Below, in pieces: positions 30,346 to 39,666 of a stretch of 52,568 bases of DNA. Within the stretch, counting starts at the first letter, position 1. Each line of letters opens with the position of its first letter. Source of the DNA: JASLBX01 sp036374175 (GTDB taxonomy: Bacteria; Actinomycetota; Actinomycetes; Jiangellales; Jiangellaceae); NCBI GenBank assembly GCA_036374175.1, contig DASUUH010000067.1, positions 1 through 52,568 on the forward strand. Reading direction: 5' to 3'. The position numbers were made by a program, and so were the translations under genes. Below the pieces are notes generated by a model that saw only the letters and a list, made by a program, of their open reading frames with translations, did not search any database and was not told the origin of the DNA.

Positions 30346-30956
30346 TTCGTGCGGCTCTGCTGGATCGGCGGCTTCGTAGACGGCAGGCCAAGCCAGGAGA
30401 ACCAGCCGCCGTCCAGCACGAGCCGGGCGAGCATGACATAGCCGGACCGGTCGGGGTGGATCCCGTCGTCGGCCCTGGCGCGCCGCCAGGTGGGGCGTCG
30501 GAGCAGCCGCTCGTAGGTGGAGATGTAGGGGACACCGCGGCGAGCGCAGACACCGGCGAAGGCTTGATCGACCATGGCGATCCGAGCGGTCAGCGCGGCG
30601 TCGCCGAGCGGCGGTGGGCCGACGACGAGCGCCGGTACGTCAGTAGACCCGAGGCCGAAGTCCAAGGCGGCCGCCGAATGTGCCGGCGGGACGCCACGGC
30701 CGGCGTCGTTGACTCCTGCCGAGATCACAATGCGGTGCTCATCGCCGCGGGCAAAACGCGCCGCACTCTCCAGTGGGATTCGTACGACGATCTCCTCGGT
30801 GGATTCCCCCCGTACACCGAGCGGGTATGCCGTCAGCTGCATCTCGGTGGTGTTCGGTGTGCGGGCCGACACCCGGCCCACCCAGCCCAGCTCAGTCGAG
30901 TCACCCACGCCTGCGACCAGGGAGTCGCCGAACACGCACACTCGCACATCTCGCAC
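30342..30956 (-). CDS. SGNH/GDSL hydrolase
   Basis: 204 residues. Block I FGDSLVAGVGD with nucleophile Ser12, block III GVND (Asn83), and block V DDGIHPDRSGY with Asp164 and His167 are all present, so the enzyme should be an active serine esterase/lipase of the SGNH type. No signal peptide. GTG at 30956. Its 3' end overlaps the broken ATPase gene by 4 bases. Confidence 0.88.
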   Translation of the reverse strand: MRDVRVCVFGDSLVAGVGDSTELGWVGRVSARTPNTTEMQLTAYPLGVRGESTEEIVVRIPLESAARFARGDEHRIVISAGVNDAGRGVPPAHSAAALDFGLGSTDVPALVVGPPPLGDAALTARIAMVDQAFAGVCARRGVPYISTYERLLRRPTWRRARADDGIHPDRSGYVMLARLVLDGGWFSWLGLPSTKPPIQQSRTK

Positions 30957-31037
30957 CGCGCCAGGCTACGCCAGCCTGTCCGACCGTTCGGCTCGCGTGG
31001 GCAGCGATGCCAAGACTGTCGACCGGTGTCCCCAGAC

Positions 31038-31125
31038 CAAGATCGTGGTGCGGCCGGAGAAAGCGCCGAATTTGTGCGGCAAATCGGATGAATCGACCAC
31101 TTACTCCGGCCCCACCATGATCTTG
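31038..31125. terminator. Post-stop hairpin after the DUF6104 gene (P4)
   Basis: Arms 31038-31059 (CAAGATCGTGGTGCGGCCGG...) and 31104-31125 pair over 22 bases with two mismatches, and an inner stem CCGAATTTG/CAAATCGG sits near the loop. On the minus strand it starts 19 bases after the stop at 31145 and separates the kgd-DUF6104 unit from the SGNH gene. GATC core present; no T-run. Confidence 0.75.
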
Positions 31126-31144
31126 ACCTCAAATCAAGGCGAAG

Positions 31145-31321
31145 TCAGTCGTCCTCGTCGTCGTACCGGGCCAGGAACGTGGCCAGTCGCTCGACCGGGG
31201 TTTCGAACTCGGGGTTGAGGTCGACGAACTCACGGAGCTTCTCGGCCACCCAGCCCAGGGTCACCGTCTCATCGCCGCGGCGGTCGTCCAGTTCCTCGAT
31301 TCCACGATCGGTGAAGTACAT
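31145..31321 (-). CDS. DUF6104 small protein
   Basis: 58 residues: MYFTDRGIEELDDRRGDETV, then a helix with WVAEKLREFVDLNPEFE and VERLATFLARYDDEDD. This is the small acidic DUF6104 family that follows kgd in many actinobacteria. Here it begins 6 bases after the kgd stop, so it is surely co-translated with it. Function unknown; the constant linkage suggests a role with the 2-oxoglutarate dehydrogenase complex. Confidence 0.85.
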   Translation of the reverse strand: MYFTDRGIEELDDRRGDETVTLGWVAEKLREFVDLNPEFETPVERLATFLARYDDEDD

Positions 31322-31327
31322 CGGCGC

Positions 31328-34300
31328 CTACGCGAAAGCTTGGTCCATCAACTGACGGAGCTCGGCCTGGTGCTGCGACGGCGAACCGGCCGCGGGCGAG
31401 GTGCTCGGCGCGCGCGAGACCACGTTGAACGGCCGGCCGTCCAGGTGGGGACGCAAGTTGAGCGCCATGAACGGCCACGGGCCCATGTTGCGCGGCTCGT
31501 CCTGCACCCAGCGGACCTCGCGCAGCGTGGGGTAGCGGTTGAGTTCGGTGGTCAGTTCCGTCGATGCCAGCGGGTAGAGCTGCTCGACCGGCACGATGGC
31601 CGTCCGGGTGTCGCCCCGCTTGTCGCGCTCTGCCCTGAGCTCCCACACGATCTTGCCGCTGCACAACAACACCCGCTCGACCGACGAGGCGGTCACGTCC
31701 GCGTCGCCGACAATCGGGCGGAAGGCCGATTCGCCGGTCAGCTCGCTTGGCATGGACGTGGCGCGCTTGTTTCGAAGCATCGACTTCGGCGTGAACACGA
31801 TCAAGGGGATGTGTTCGGCCGATTGCGAGTGCAGGCGTAACAGATGGAAGTACGACGCCGGCGTGGACGGCTGGGCGATACGCATCGCGTCGTTAGCGGC
31901 CATCGTCAGGAACCGCTCGATCCGTCCAGACGAGTGATCAGGCCCTTGACCCTCGTACCCGTGCGGCAGCAGCAGCACGACGCCGGACTTCTGGCTCCAC
32001 TTGGTCTCACCGGACACGATGAACTCATCGATGATCGTCTGGGCGCCATTGGCAAAGTCGCCGAACTGGGCCTCCCACAGCACCAGCGCCTCCGGCCGAG
32101 CCACCGAGTAGCCGTACTCGAAGCCCATCGCCGCGAACTCGGACAGCAGCGAGTCGTAGATGTAGAACTTCGCCTGGTTCTCGTCCAGGTGCTGCAGCGG
32201 GATGTGCGGCTCGCCGGTCACCCGGTCGACGATCGCGGCGAACCGCTGCACAAACGTGCCGCGGCGGCTGTCCTGGCCGGCCAGGCGCACCGGCCGGCCC
32301 TCGAGCAGCAACGAGGCGAAGCCGGCGATCTCAGCCGTTCCCCAATCCATCGGCCCCTCGGTGAGCATGGCAGCACGGCGCTGCAGCTGGGGCATGACTT
32401 TGGGATGAACCGTGAAGCCTTCGGGCAGGCTGGTGTGCGCCTCGGCGATGCGTTTGAGGGTCTCCTCAGTGACGGCCGTCGTGATTGCACCGACCCGCTC
32501 CGGCTTGTCCGGATAGGACGGGACGGAGACGAAGGGCTCCGGCTCCACGTCCTTCCTGCGGGTTTCGGCGAACGCCCGTTCCAGTTCGGCCTGGAAGTCG
32601 CGCAGCGCCTGCTCGGCCTCCTCAACGGTGATGTCGCCACGCCCGATCAGGGCCTCGACGTACAGCTTGCGCGGCGAGCGCTTCTGCTCGATCAGGTCGT
32701 ACATCAGCGGCTGGGTGAACGACGGGTCATCGCCCTCGTTGTGGCCGCGGCGCCGGTAGCAGATCAAGTCGATGACGACGTCCTTGTTGAACGCCTGGCG
32801 GAACTCGAAGGAGAGCCGAGCCACCCGGACGCAGGCCTCGGGATCATCGCCGTTCACGTGGAAGATCGGCGCCTGCACCATCCGCGCGACGTCCGTGGAG
32901 TACATCGACGAGCGGGCATGGCTGGGCGGTGTGGTGAAACCGACCTGATTGTTGACCACGACGTGCACGGTGCCGCCAGTGCGGTAGCCGCGCAGCTGCG
33001 AGAGGTTCAGTGTTTCGGCGACCACACCCTGCCCGGCGAAGGCGGCGTCGCCGTGCACGAGAACTGGCAGGACGGGGAATTCCTCGCCCCGATCCAAGAT
33101 GTCCTGCTTGGCCCGGGCAACGCCTTCTAGCACCGGGTTGACCGCCTCGAGATGGCTCGGGTTAGCGGTCAGCGACACCTTGAGCGTCGACCCGTCGTGG
33201 GCGGCGAACTCACCGTCGGCGCCGAGGTGGTACTTCACGTCGCCGGCACCCTGAACCGTGCGCGGGTCGATGTTGCCTTCGAACTCGCGGAAGATCTGCC
33301 CGTAACTCTTGCCGACGATGTTGGCGAGCACGTTGAGCCGGCCACGGTGGGCCATGCCGATCGTGACATCTTCCAGGCCATTTCCAGCGGCCGCCTGGCA
33401 GATCTCGTCCAGCACGGGGATCATCGACTCGCCGCCCTCGAGCGAGAACCGTTTCTGCCCGACGTACTTGGTCTGCAGGAACGTCTCGAAGGCTTCGGCC
33501 TGGCTGAGCTTGTGCAGGATTCGCAGCTGCTCGTCCTTCTCGATCCGCTCGACCGGACGCTCGACGCGCTGCTGGATCCAGCGCCGCTGCTCGGGCTCCT
33601 GGATGTGCATGTACTCGATACCGACGGTCCGGCAGTAGGCGTTGCGGAGCACACCGAGGATGTCGCGCAGCAGCATGAACCGCTTGTTGCCACCGAAGGA
33701 GCCGGTGGCGAACTCACGGTCGAGGTCCCACAACGTCAGGCCGTGCGTGGTGATGTCGAGGTCGGGGTGGCTGCGCTGCTTGTACTCGAGCGGGTCGGTG
33801 TCGGCCATCAGATGGCCCCGCACCCGGTACGCGTGGATCAGCTCCAGGACGCGAGCCTGCTTGCTGACCTCGTCGTCGTGGTTGACCGGAGTGTCCGCCG
33901 CCCAGCGGATCGGCTCGTACGGGATGCGCAGCGCGTGGAATAGCTCGTCATAGAACCCGTCGTCGCCGAGCAGCAGCCCGTGGATGACGCGCAGGTAATC
34001 GCCGGACTGCGCACCCTGGATGATCCGGTGGTCGTAGGTGCTGGTCAGTGTCAGCGTCTTGGAGACGGCGAGCTTGGCCAGCGTGTCCGGCGACGCGCCC
34101 TGGAACTCGGCGGGGTAGTCCATGGCGCCGACGCCGATGATCGTCCCCTGGCCCCTCATCAATCGCGGCACTGAATGGACGGTGCCGATGGTGCCGGGGT
34201 TGGTGAGGCTGATGGTCGTGCCGGCGAAGTCGTCGATCGCGAGCTTGTTGCTGCGGGCTCGCCGGATCAGGTCTTCGTACGCGGCCCAGAACTCGGCGAA

Positions 34301-35134
34301 GTCCAGCGTCTCGGCCTTGTTGATGCTCGGGACGACCAACTGGCGGGAACCGTCCGGTTTCTGCAGATCGATCGCGAGGCCAAGGTTGACGTGAGCCGGC
34401 TTGACGAGCATCGGCTTGCCGTCGGTCTCGTCGTATGAGTAGTTCATCTCCGGCATCTTCGACAGCGCCTTGACCATGGCGTATCCGATGATGTGGGTGA
34501 ACGACACCTTGCCGCCGCGACCGCGCTTGAGGTGGTTGTTGACAACGATGCGGTTGTCGATCAACAGCTTGGCCGGCACGGCCCGCACGCTGGTGGCCGT
34601 GGGCACCTGCAGGCTGGTCTCCATGTTGGTGACCACGCGCGCGGCCGATCCACGGAGTTTCTCCTGCTCTGCGGCGGTCGCGTCACCGACCGACCGCGGC
34701 TTGGTCGCCGGGAGCGAGCTGTCCGGTGTCGCCGCCTTAGTCTTCGCCGCAGCCGGCTTGGCGGCTGTGTCAGTCGTTCGGCCAGATGGTTTTCTGGTCG
34801 CCGGCGGCTGCTGCGGCTGCGTCGGCTCCGGCTCTGCCGCCGCTGGATCCTTGGCCTTCTCGGCGGATTTCTGCGGCGCAGCGGACCGTGCCGGGGTGGA
34901 CGGAGCCGACTCACTGGCAGCCGGCTTCGACGTCGTAGTCACGGCGGTCTCCCTGGTGGACGTGCTTGACGTTGGAGTGGTGGGCTTGGCGGGCTCGCGG
35001 TCGACATAGTCGCGGAAGAACTCCGACCATGCTGCGTCTACGGTGCTCGGGTCTTTGAGCCAGCTCTGGTAGAGCTCCTCGACGAGCCATTCGTTGGGTC
35101 CGAATCCCGTCTGCGGGCCGGTCTGCGGGGCCAC
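31328..35134 (-). CDS. kgd: Multifunctional 2-oxoglutarate metabolism enzyme Kgd
   Basis: 1268 residues. Short N-terminal E1-type helix (FGPNEWLVEELYQSWL), a Pro/Ala/Thr/Lys linker (about 48-155), an E2-like acyltransferase domain (about 160-390, with His369 in YDHRIIQGAQSGDYL), then the thiamine-diphosphate E1 domain (GMAHRGRLNVLANIVGKSYG; LICYRRRGHNEGDDPSFTQP; HGYEGQGPDHSSGR). There is no lipoyl domain. In actinobacteria it provides the E1 and E2 activities of 2-oxoglutarate dehydrogenase with separate Lpd and DlaT and is inhibited by the FHA protein GarA/OdhI. GTG start with a weak Shine-Dalgarno. Confidence 0.95.
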   Translation of the reverse strand: MAPQTGPQTGFGPNEWLVEELYQSWLKDPSTVDAAWSEFFRDYVDREPAKPTTPTSSTSTRETAVTTTSKPAASESAPSTPARSAAPQKSAEKAKDPAAAEPEPTQPQQPPATRKPSGRTTDTAAKPAAAKTKAATPDSSLPATKPRSVGDATAAEQEKLRGSAARVVTNMETSLQVPTATSVRAVPAKLLIDNRIVVNNHLKRGRGGKVSFTHIIGYAMVKALSKMPEMNYSYDETDGKPMLVKPAHVNLGLAIDLQKPDGSRQLVVPSINKAETLDFAEFWAAYEDLIRRARSNKLAIDDFAGTTISLTNPGTIGTVHSVPRLMRGQGTIIGVGAMDYPAEFQGASPDTLAKLAVSKTLTLTSTYDHRIIQGAQSGDYLRVIHGLLLGDDGFYDELFHALRIPYEPIRWAADTPVNHDDEVSKQARVLELIHAYRVRGHLMADTDPLEYKQRSHPDLDITTHGLTLWDLDREFATGSFGGNKRFMLLRDILGVLRNAYCRTVGIEYMHIQEPEQRRWIQQRVERPVERIEKDEQLRILHKLSQAEAFETFLQTKYVGQKRFSLEGGESMIPVLDEICQAAAGNGLEDVTIGMAHRGRLNVLANIVGKSYGQIFREFEGNIDPRTVQGAGDVKYHLGADGEFAAHDGSTLKVSLTANPSHLEAVNPVLEGVARAKQDILDRGEEFPVLPVLVHGDAAFAGQGVVAETLNLSQLRGYRTGGTVHVVVNNQVGFTTPPSHARSSMYSTDVARMVQAPIFHVNGDDPEACVRVARLSFEFRQAFNKDVVIDLICYRRRGHNEGDDPSFTQPLMYDLIEQKRSPRKLYVEALIGRGDITVEEAEQALRDFQAELERAFAETRRKDVEPEPFVSVPSYPDKPERVGAITTAVTEETLKRIAEAHTSLPEGFTVHPKVMPQLQRRAAMLTEGPMDWGTAEIAGFASLLLEGRPVRLAGQDSRRGTFVQRFAAIVDRVTGEPHIPLQHLDENQAKFYIYDSLLSEFAAMGFEYGYSVARPEALVLWEAQFGDFANGAQTIIDEFIVSGETKWSQKSGVVLLLPHGYEGQGPDHSSGRIERFLTMAANDAMRIAQPSTPASYFHLLRLHSQSAEHIPLIVFTPKSMLRNKRATSMPSELTGESAFRPIVGDADVTASSVERVLLCSGKIVWELRAERDKRGDTRTAIVPVEQLYPLASTELTTELNRYPTLREVRWVQDEPRNMGPWPFMALNLRPHLDGRPFNVVSRAPSTSPAAGSPSQHQAELRQLMDQAFA

Positions 35135-35236
35135 CTTGGCGTTCGCCTACTTCCGGTGCGTCATGAGTCAGCGCGTCCTGATGTACAGGCTAATCAACCG
35201 GGCCGGCTCCGCGCAGGCTGGGCGCGTCGGCCAGGC

Positions 35237-36802
35237 TCACAACCCGAGGTCTGAGAGTACCCGGTGCGCACTGTTCCAACCGGCCGCACCGATCACCGAG
35301 CCGGCCGGGTGGCAGCCGGCGCTTCCGGCGTACAGGCCGGGCAGCCCGGTCGCGTACGGCACCCGATCGGCAAAGGCCACTGCGTTGTCCACGTGGTGGA
35401 TATGTCCGCCGGTCATGCCGAACCGCTCTTCTATGCCCGGGGGCGGCAGCACCAACCGGTCCGCGACCAGGTCGGACGTCCCTGGAGCGAACTTGTCGGC
35501 GATCGAAAGCAGGTGGTCGGTGTACGGGTCGAGAGCGTCGTCCCACGTCGTTCCGGCCGGCTCGTACGGCACCGACTGGACGAAGAGGGCGGACGAGTGG
35601 TGGCCCGCAGCATCCTGCAGAGTGGGATCGATCGTGGTGTGGACGTACCACTCCATGGTCGGGAACTCCGGTAACCGCCCGGCCTGGACGTCGTCCCACA
35701 TCCGGCGCAGCGCATCGAGCGGGTTGCCGGTGGCGTCGGGCAGGAGGTGGACTGTGGCACCCCACGGGTTCGGCGCGTCCGGCGGCAGGCAGGCGAGCGC
35801 CGGCATGTCGCGCAAGGCGAGGTTGATCTTCATCGTGGTACCGGGACGGCGAACCTGCTCGAGTCGGGTTGTCAGCGCCTCGGGGGCGTGGTCGCCGGCG
35901 ATGGAAGCGGTCCGCCACGGGTCACATGCGGCCAGGACGGCGCGAGCCGCGACCGAGCGCCCGTCCGCGAGCACTACACCAGCAGCGGCGCCGCCGTCGA
36001 CGACAAGTGACGCCACTTCGGCTTCAGTGACGATCGTCGCGCTTTGCTTGCGGGCCGCGTCAGCGAAGGCGCCTGAGACGGCCCCCATGCCACCTTCGGC
36101 CACCATCCACGTCCCGTCCGAACCCGGCAGCCGACACATGTTGTGCACGAGGAAGTTATGGCCGGAGCCCGGAGTGTCGGGGCCGGCGTGGAGTCCGGAC
36201 AACCCGTCGGTCACCACGTACATGGCGGTCAGCAACTCGGACGAGAACTCGAAGCGAGCCAGGTAATCGGCAACGGACCCGCGGACGAGGTCGACGAACA
36301 CTGATCGAAGGGAGGGGCGGATGTACCGCTCGGCGGTCTCCTCGACGGAGAGCGGCTCGGCCAGCCACGCCGGTGCCAGGTCCTCGCGGAGCGCTGCCAG
36401 TTCGGCCTGTAGCGTGTCGTCGGCGCGGACGTCGGCGGCGGAGAACATCGACTCCATCTGTGCGCGGGTCGCGGCGCGGTCACTGCCGAACCACAGGTAC
36501 GGCCCGTCGAGTGTGGGGAGTACGTAGTGGGGGTCGCGCCGGAGCGGTCGTACCGTCCCGCCCGCAAGTTCGAGCACCTCTGGTGGCATCAGGCCGAGCA
36601 GATACGCACCCGTCGAGTGGCGTAGATCCGGAACAGCGGGGAAGCATGCTTCGGTCCGAGTGGCTCCGCCGATGAGGGGGGATCGCTCGAGAACGAGGAC
36701 ATCCAGGCCGGCTCGTGCGAGCACCGCTGCGGCGACCAGACCGTTGTGACCGGCCCCGATGACGACGACATCAGCCCGAGTCGGCAGGGAGGAAGCGCTC
36801 AT
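35237..36802 (-). CDS. Phytoene-desaturase-like FAD oxidoreductase
   Basis: 521 residues. The N-terminal dinucleotide-binding motif VVVIGAGHNGLVAAAVLARA and the FAD/phytoene-desaturase-type C-terminus (GLYAGSAGCHPAGSVIGAAG) place it in the NAD(P)/FAD-dependent oxidoreductase family related to carotenoid desaturases and the eukaryotic PYROXD2. No carotenoid synthesis gene is nearby, so its substrate is open. ATG at 36802 chosen because the flavin motif then begins near residue 10. Diverges from the TPM gene. Confidence 0.85.
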   Translation of the reverse strand: MSASSLPTRADVVVIGAGHNGLVAAAVLARAGLDVLVLERSPLIGGATRTEACFPAVPDLRHSTGAYLLGLMPPEVLELAGGTVRPLRRDPHYVLPTLDGPYLWFGSDRAATRAQMESMFSAADVRADDTLQAELAALREDLAPAWLAEPLSVEETAERYIRPSLRSVFVDLVRGSVADYLARFEFSSELLTAMYVVTDGLSGLHAGPDTPGSGHNFLVHNMCRLPGSDGTWMVAEGGMGAVSGAFADAARKQSATIVTEAEVASLVVDGGAAAGVVLADGRSVAARAVLAACDPWRTASIAGDHAPEALTTRLEQVRRPGTTMKINLALRDMPALACLPPDAPNPWGATVHLLPDATGNPLDALRRMWDDVQAGRLPEFPTMEWYVHTTIDPTLQDAAGHHSSALFVQSVPYEPAGTTWDDALDPYTDHLLSIADKFAPGTSDLVADRLVLPPPGIEERFGMTGGHIHHVDNAVAFADRVPYATGLPGLYAGSAGCHPAGSVIGAAGWNSAHRVLSDLGL

Positions 36803-36903
36803 GCGAAGCGAGCGTACGTGTTCGTCGTTCTCACGGCCGACACAGGTGTGGCGATCCGACCCTCGGCGGTAAGCCAGGGCCGCGGTCGACCCAGGAGGGC
36901 GAG

Positions 36904-37551
36904 ATGCTGATAGGTGTTGCGGGTGGTGTGGCGGCGGCGACGGCGGCCGGGTGGCTGTTGGTACCTGCAATCGCCAACGCCGACGAGCCGTTCTCGATCG
37001 AGGAACGGATCACCGACCGGGTGGATGCCCTCGACGATCGCCGGGACAAGGTCGAGGAGGTCCTGGACCGGCTCTTCGAGGACCACCGGCTCGATCTCTA
37101 CCTCGTGTACGTGGACAACTTCTCCGGGATATCACGCGAGGAGTGGGCAGACACGACGGCGGAGCAGAGCCGGCTCGGCATCAACGACGCGTTGCTCGCG
37201 GTGGCCACCGGCGAGCGTGTTTACCAGCTGACCGTTGACGAGGAGTACCCGTTGACCGACGGGCAACTGCGCGATATCCAAACCGTCGCGATAGAACCGG
37301 CGCTGCGCCAGAACGATTGGGCAGGGGCGGCGATCGGGGCGGCGAACGGCCTCAGCGCGGCCTTGAGTGCGCAACAGGTGCGGGAGCCGAACATCATCCC
37401 GGGTGATGAAGCTCCGAGCGCGGAGGCCGAATTTCCGTGGGTACCGGTCCTACTGGTCGGCGCAGGCGTAGCCGGAGTCGGGGGGTTCGCCTACGCGCGG
37501 GCGCGCCGACGGGATGCGCATGAGGGATCCTACCGGCCCCAAATCCGTTGA
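36904..37551 (+). CDS. TPM-domain membrane-anchored protein
   Basis: 215 residues. N-terminal signal segment (GVAGGVAAATAAGWLLVPAI, cleavage near ANA-DEP), a TPM (YgcG/Psb32-like) domain with LDLYLVYVDNFSGISREEWA and NDALLAVATGERVYQLTVDE, and a C-terminal transmembrane helix (VPVLLVGAGVAGVGGFAYA) followed by basic residues. Located outside the membrane; related proteins act in membrane-protein quality control. AGGAGG precedes the ATG. Confidence 0.82.
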   Translation: MLIGVAGGVAAATAAGWLLVPAIANADEPFSIEERITDRVDALDDRRDKVEEVLDRLFEDHRLDLYLVYVDNFSGISREEWADTTAEQSRLGINDALLAVATGERVYQLTVDEEYPLTDGQLRDIQTVAIEPALRQNDWAGAAIGAANGLSAALSAQQVREPNIIPGDEAPSAEAEFPWVPVLLVGAGVAGVGGFAYARARRRDAHEGSYRPQIR

Positions 37552-37644
37552 CGTCCGATCACGGCCAGTGCGGCAAGGCAGGATCCTTGATTGAGCTGCA
37601 ACAAGCTTCTAGCCTTGACACATGCAAAGCAAGGGCACAGCGTT

Positions 37645-38238
37645 GTGATCGTGTTGACGATCGATCAACGGGGCAGCCAGCGTGGCCGTGACCGCATCGA
37701 CGAGCTGATCCGCGATCTGGCAGCAATCCTCCCTGTTGATGCTCTGGTCCGGCCGTTCGAGCGGACCGCGGGTGATGAAGCTCAGGGCATACTCGCCGGC
37801 CCGGACCATGCGGTGACAGCAGGCCTGGCCATGGTGCGAGACGGCGCCTGGAGCATCGGCCTGGGCCTCGGCCACGTCTGGGAGCCGATTCCGGCCAGTG
37901 TTCGGGCGGCGGCCGGCCCCGCATTCGTCCACGCAAGGGAGGCCGTTGCGCGGGCCAAGTCCAGCCCACGCCACATCGCGGTGTCGGGACCGGACCCGCT
38001 CACCGCTGGCGATGCCGAAGCTTTGCTGGCACTCTTGGCCGCGATCGTTCAGCGCAGGAGCCGGCACGGCTGGGAGGTGGCCGACCTGATGGCGACTGGA
38101 TTGACGCAGCAGGAAGCGGCTAAGCGCCTGGACATCAGCCCGCAGGCGGTGAGCCAGCGGCTGTCCGCCGCGCTGTGGCACGAACAGCGCCGGGCAGAGC
38201 CCCTTGCCGCCCGGCTCCTCCGTGTGGCCGACTCGTGA
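37645..38238 (+). CDS. SatD-like protein with C-terminal HTH
   Basis: 197 residues from GTG at 37645 (AAGGG upstream). The N-terminal SatD-like region has VIVLTIDQRGSQRGRDRIDE and the RTAGDEAQGIL motif characteristic of that family; the C-terminal helix-turn-helix is GLTQQEAAKRLDISPQAVSQ. SatD was named from a Streptococcus acid-tolerance locus; its biochemical role is unknown. The HTH suggests a regulator. The stop overlaps the next membrane-protein gene (GTGA), so the two form a module. Confidence 0.78.
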   Translation: MIVLTIDQRGSQRGRDRIDELIRDLAAILPVDALVRPFERTAGDEAQGILAGPDHAVTAGLAMVRDGAWSIGLGLGHVWEPIPASVRAAAGPAFVHAREAVARAKSSPRHIAVSGPDPLTAGDAEALLALLAAIVQRRSRHGWEVADLMATGLTQQEAAKRLDISPQAVSQRLSAALWHEQRRAEPLAARLLRVADS

Positions 38239-38777
38239 CCGCCGCAACCCTCGCCGGGCTCGCCGTGCTGGCGATCGGATGCGTGGCGATGTGGTTGCCG
38301 CGGGTCTCGCGGCGCCTGGACGCAATGCCGTGGTGGCTCGCGGCGGGCATTCCTGCTCTCGGGCTCGCCGTCGTGGCGCTGCTGGCATCCGGTGCGGACA
38401 ACGGCGACAACTATGCCGCCGTGCTGACTGTCGTGATCGCCGTGCTGGGCGGCGGGCCGGTCGCCACGGCAGTCCTGCGCGGCGCCCAGAAGTCCGGCGT
38501 TCCGAACGTGAGCTACCCGGTCGAGACTCTCGAGCCCGGTGAGCCGGAAACCGAACTGCGCGGGGGGTTATGGATCGGAGCGCTGGAGCGAGCGGCCATT
38601 GCCGCCAGCCTGCTGGCCGGTCAACCGGGGGGCATCGCGGTCGTCGTCGCCATCAAGGGGCTCGGACGATACGCGGAGTTGAAGGCCCCAGGTGCTGCCG
38701 AGCGGTTCATCATCGGTACGTTCGCCAGCTTCCTCTGGGCAGCCGCCGCCATGGGCATTGCACTGCTCATCCGCTGA
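38235..38777 (+). CDS. Membrane protein coupled to the SatD-like gene
   Basis: 180 residues with about four or five hydrophobic segments (4-22, 36-52, 62-90, 110-135 and 158-178). The GTG start overlaps the preceding stop by 4 bases. The loop GLGRYAELKAPGAAERFIIG resembles small membrane proteins paired with SatD in other actinobacteria. Function unknown; a signal or transport partner of the SatD-like protein is the natural guess. Confidence 0.72.
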   Translation: MTAATLAGLAVLAIGCVAMWLPRVSRRLDAMPWWLAAGIPALGLAVVALLASGADNGDNYAAVLTVVIAVLGGGPVATAVLRGAQKSGVPNVSYPVETLEPGEPETELRGGLWIGALERAAIAASLLAGQPGGIAVVVAIKGLGRYAELKAPGAAERFIIGTFASFLWAAAAMGIALLIR

Positions 38778-38811
38778 GGTGGCCTGTTACCGCGGCGGCG
38801 GGAGCCTGGGT

Positions 38812-39597
38812 TTACCGGCCCAGCGCGTCGATTGCGGCTATCTCGTCGGTTGACAGCTCAAAGTCGAAGACGTCGGCGTTGCCGGTGATCCGATCACGTC
38901 GGGCCGACTTCGGGATGACCACGACCTGGTGCTGGATGTGCCACCGGACGACGACCTGAGCCGGCTCCTTGCCATGCCGGGCGGCGATCTCGACCAACGC
39001 CGGGTCTCGGAGCGTCCCGGCTTTGAACGGGCTGTACCCCTCGACCACGACACCGCGTTCGCGGTGGGCTTGGAGTAGGCCGGCGTCGTACAGCAGCGGG
39101 CTCCACTTGATCTGGTTGACCGCCGGAGTGACACCGGTCGCCTTGGTCAGTGTGTCGATCTGATCCAGTGAGTAGTTGCTGACGCCGATCGATCGGGCGA
39201 GCCCTTCCTCATGCGCAGCGACGAACTGTTCCCAGGAGCTGACGCCGGGCTCGCCGCCGGGTGGCCAGTGGATGAGCCACAAGTCGACATGATCGGTGCC
39301 GAGTGCGGCCAGGCTTTCGTCCATAGTCCGCCGCTCACGGCCGACATGGTCGGGCGGGAGCTTGGTCGTGATGAACAAGTCCTCGCGCGGTAGTCCGCTG
39401 GCCCGCACCGCCTTGCCGACTTCGGGCTCGTTGTCGTATCCGGTGGCGGTGTCGATGTGGCGGTAGCCGGCGTCGAGCGCCCAGCCGACCGCCTCGGTGG
39501 CGGATCTTCCAGCCAGCCGCCAGGTTCCGAATCCGAGCAGCGGCATTCGGACGCCATCGGCGAGTTCCAGGGCAGGTTCGGCGAACGGTGTAGTCAT
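38812..39597 (-). CDS. Aldo/keto reductase
   Basis: 261 residues, a TIM-barrel NADPH-dependent carbonyl reductase of the AKR5-like group. The catalytic tetrad Asp49, Tyr54, Lys79 and His110 is visible in HIDTATGYDNE, TTKLPP and WLIHWPPG. The C-terminal cofactor loop IPKSARRDRITGNADVFDF is present. Resembles 2,5-diketo-gluconate or methylglyoxal reductases. ATG at 39597. Confidence 0.92.
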   Translation of the reverse strand: MTTPFAEPALELADGVRMPLLGFGTWRLAGRSATEAVGWALDAGYRHIDTATGYDNEPEVGKAVRASGLPREDLFITTKLPPDHVGRERRTMDESLAALGTDHVDLWLIHWPPGGEPGVSSWEQFVAAHEEGLARSIGVSNYSLDQIDTLTKATGVTPAVNQIKWSPLLYDAGLLQAHRERGVVVEGYSPFKAGTLRDPALVEIAARHGKEPAQVVVRWHIQHQVVVIPKSARRDRITGNADVFDFELSTDEIAAIDALGR

Positions 39598-39666
39598 GGT
39601 CTGGTCCTACCCGATCGCACGGTGGGCTGACACATCGGCCCGCCTCGTGAGTCGGCGAACCGGAGC

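Noticed and set aside
31844..33130. 428-codon open frame antisense to kgd
   Set aside because: Same G+C shadow effect; Kgd motifs on the minus strand are unambiguous.
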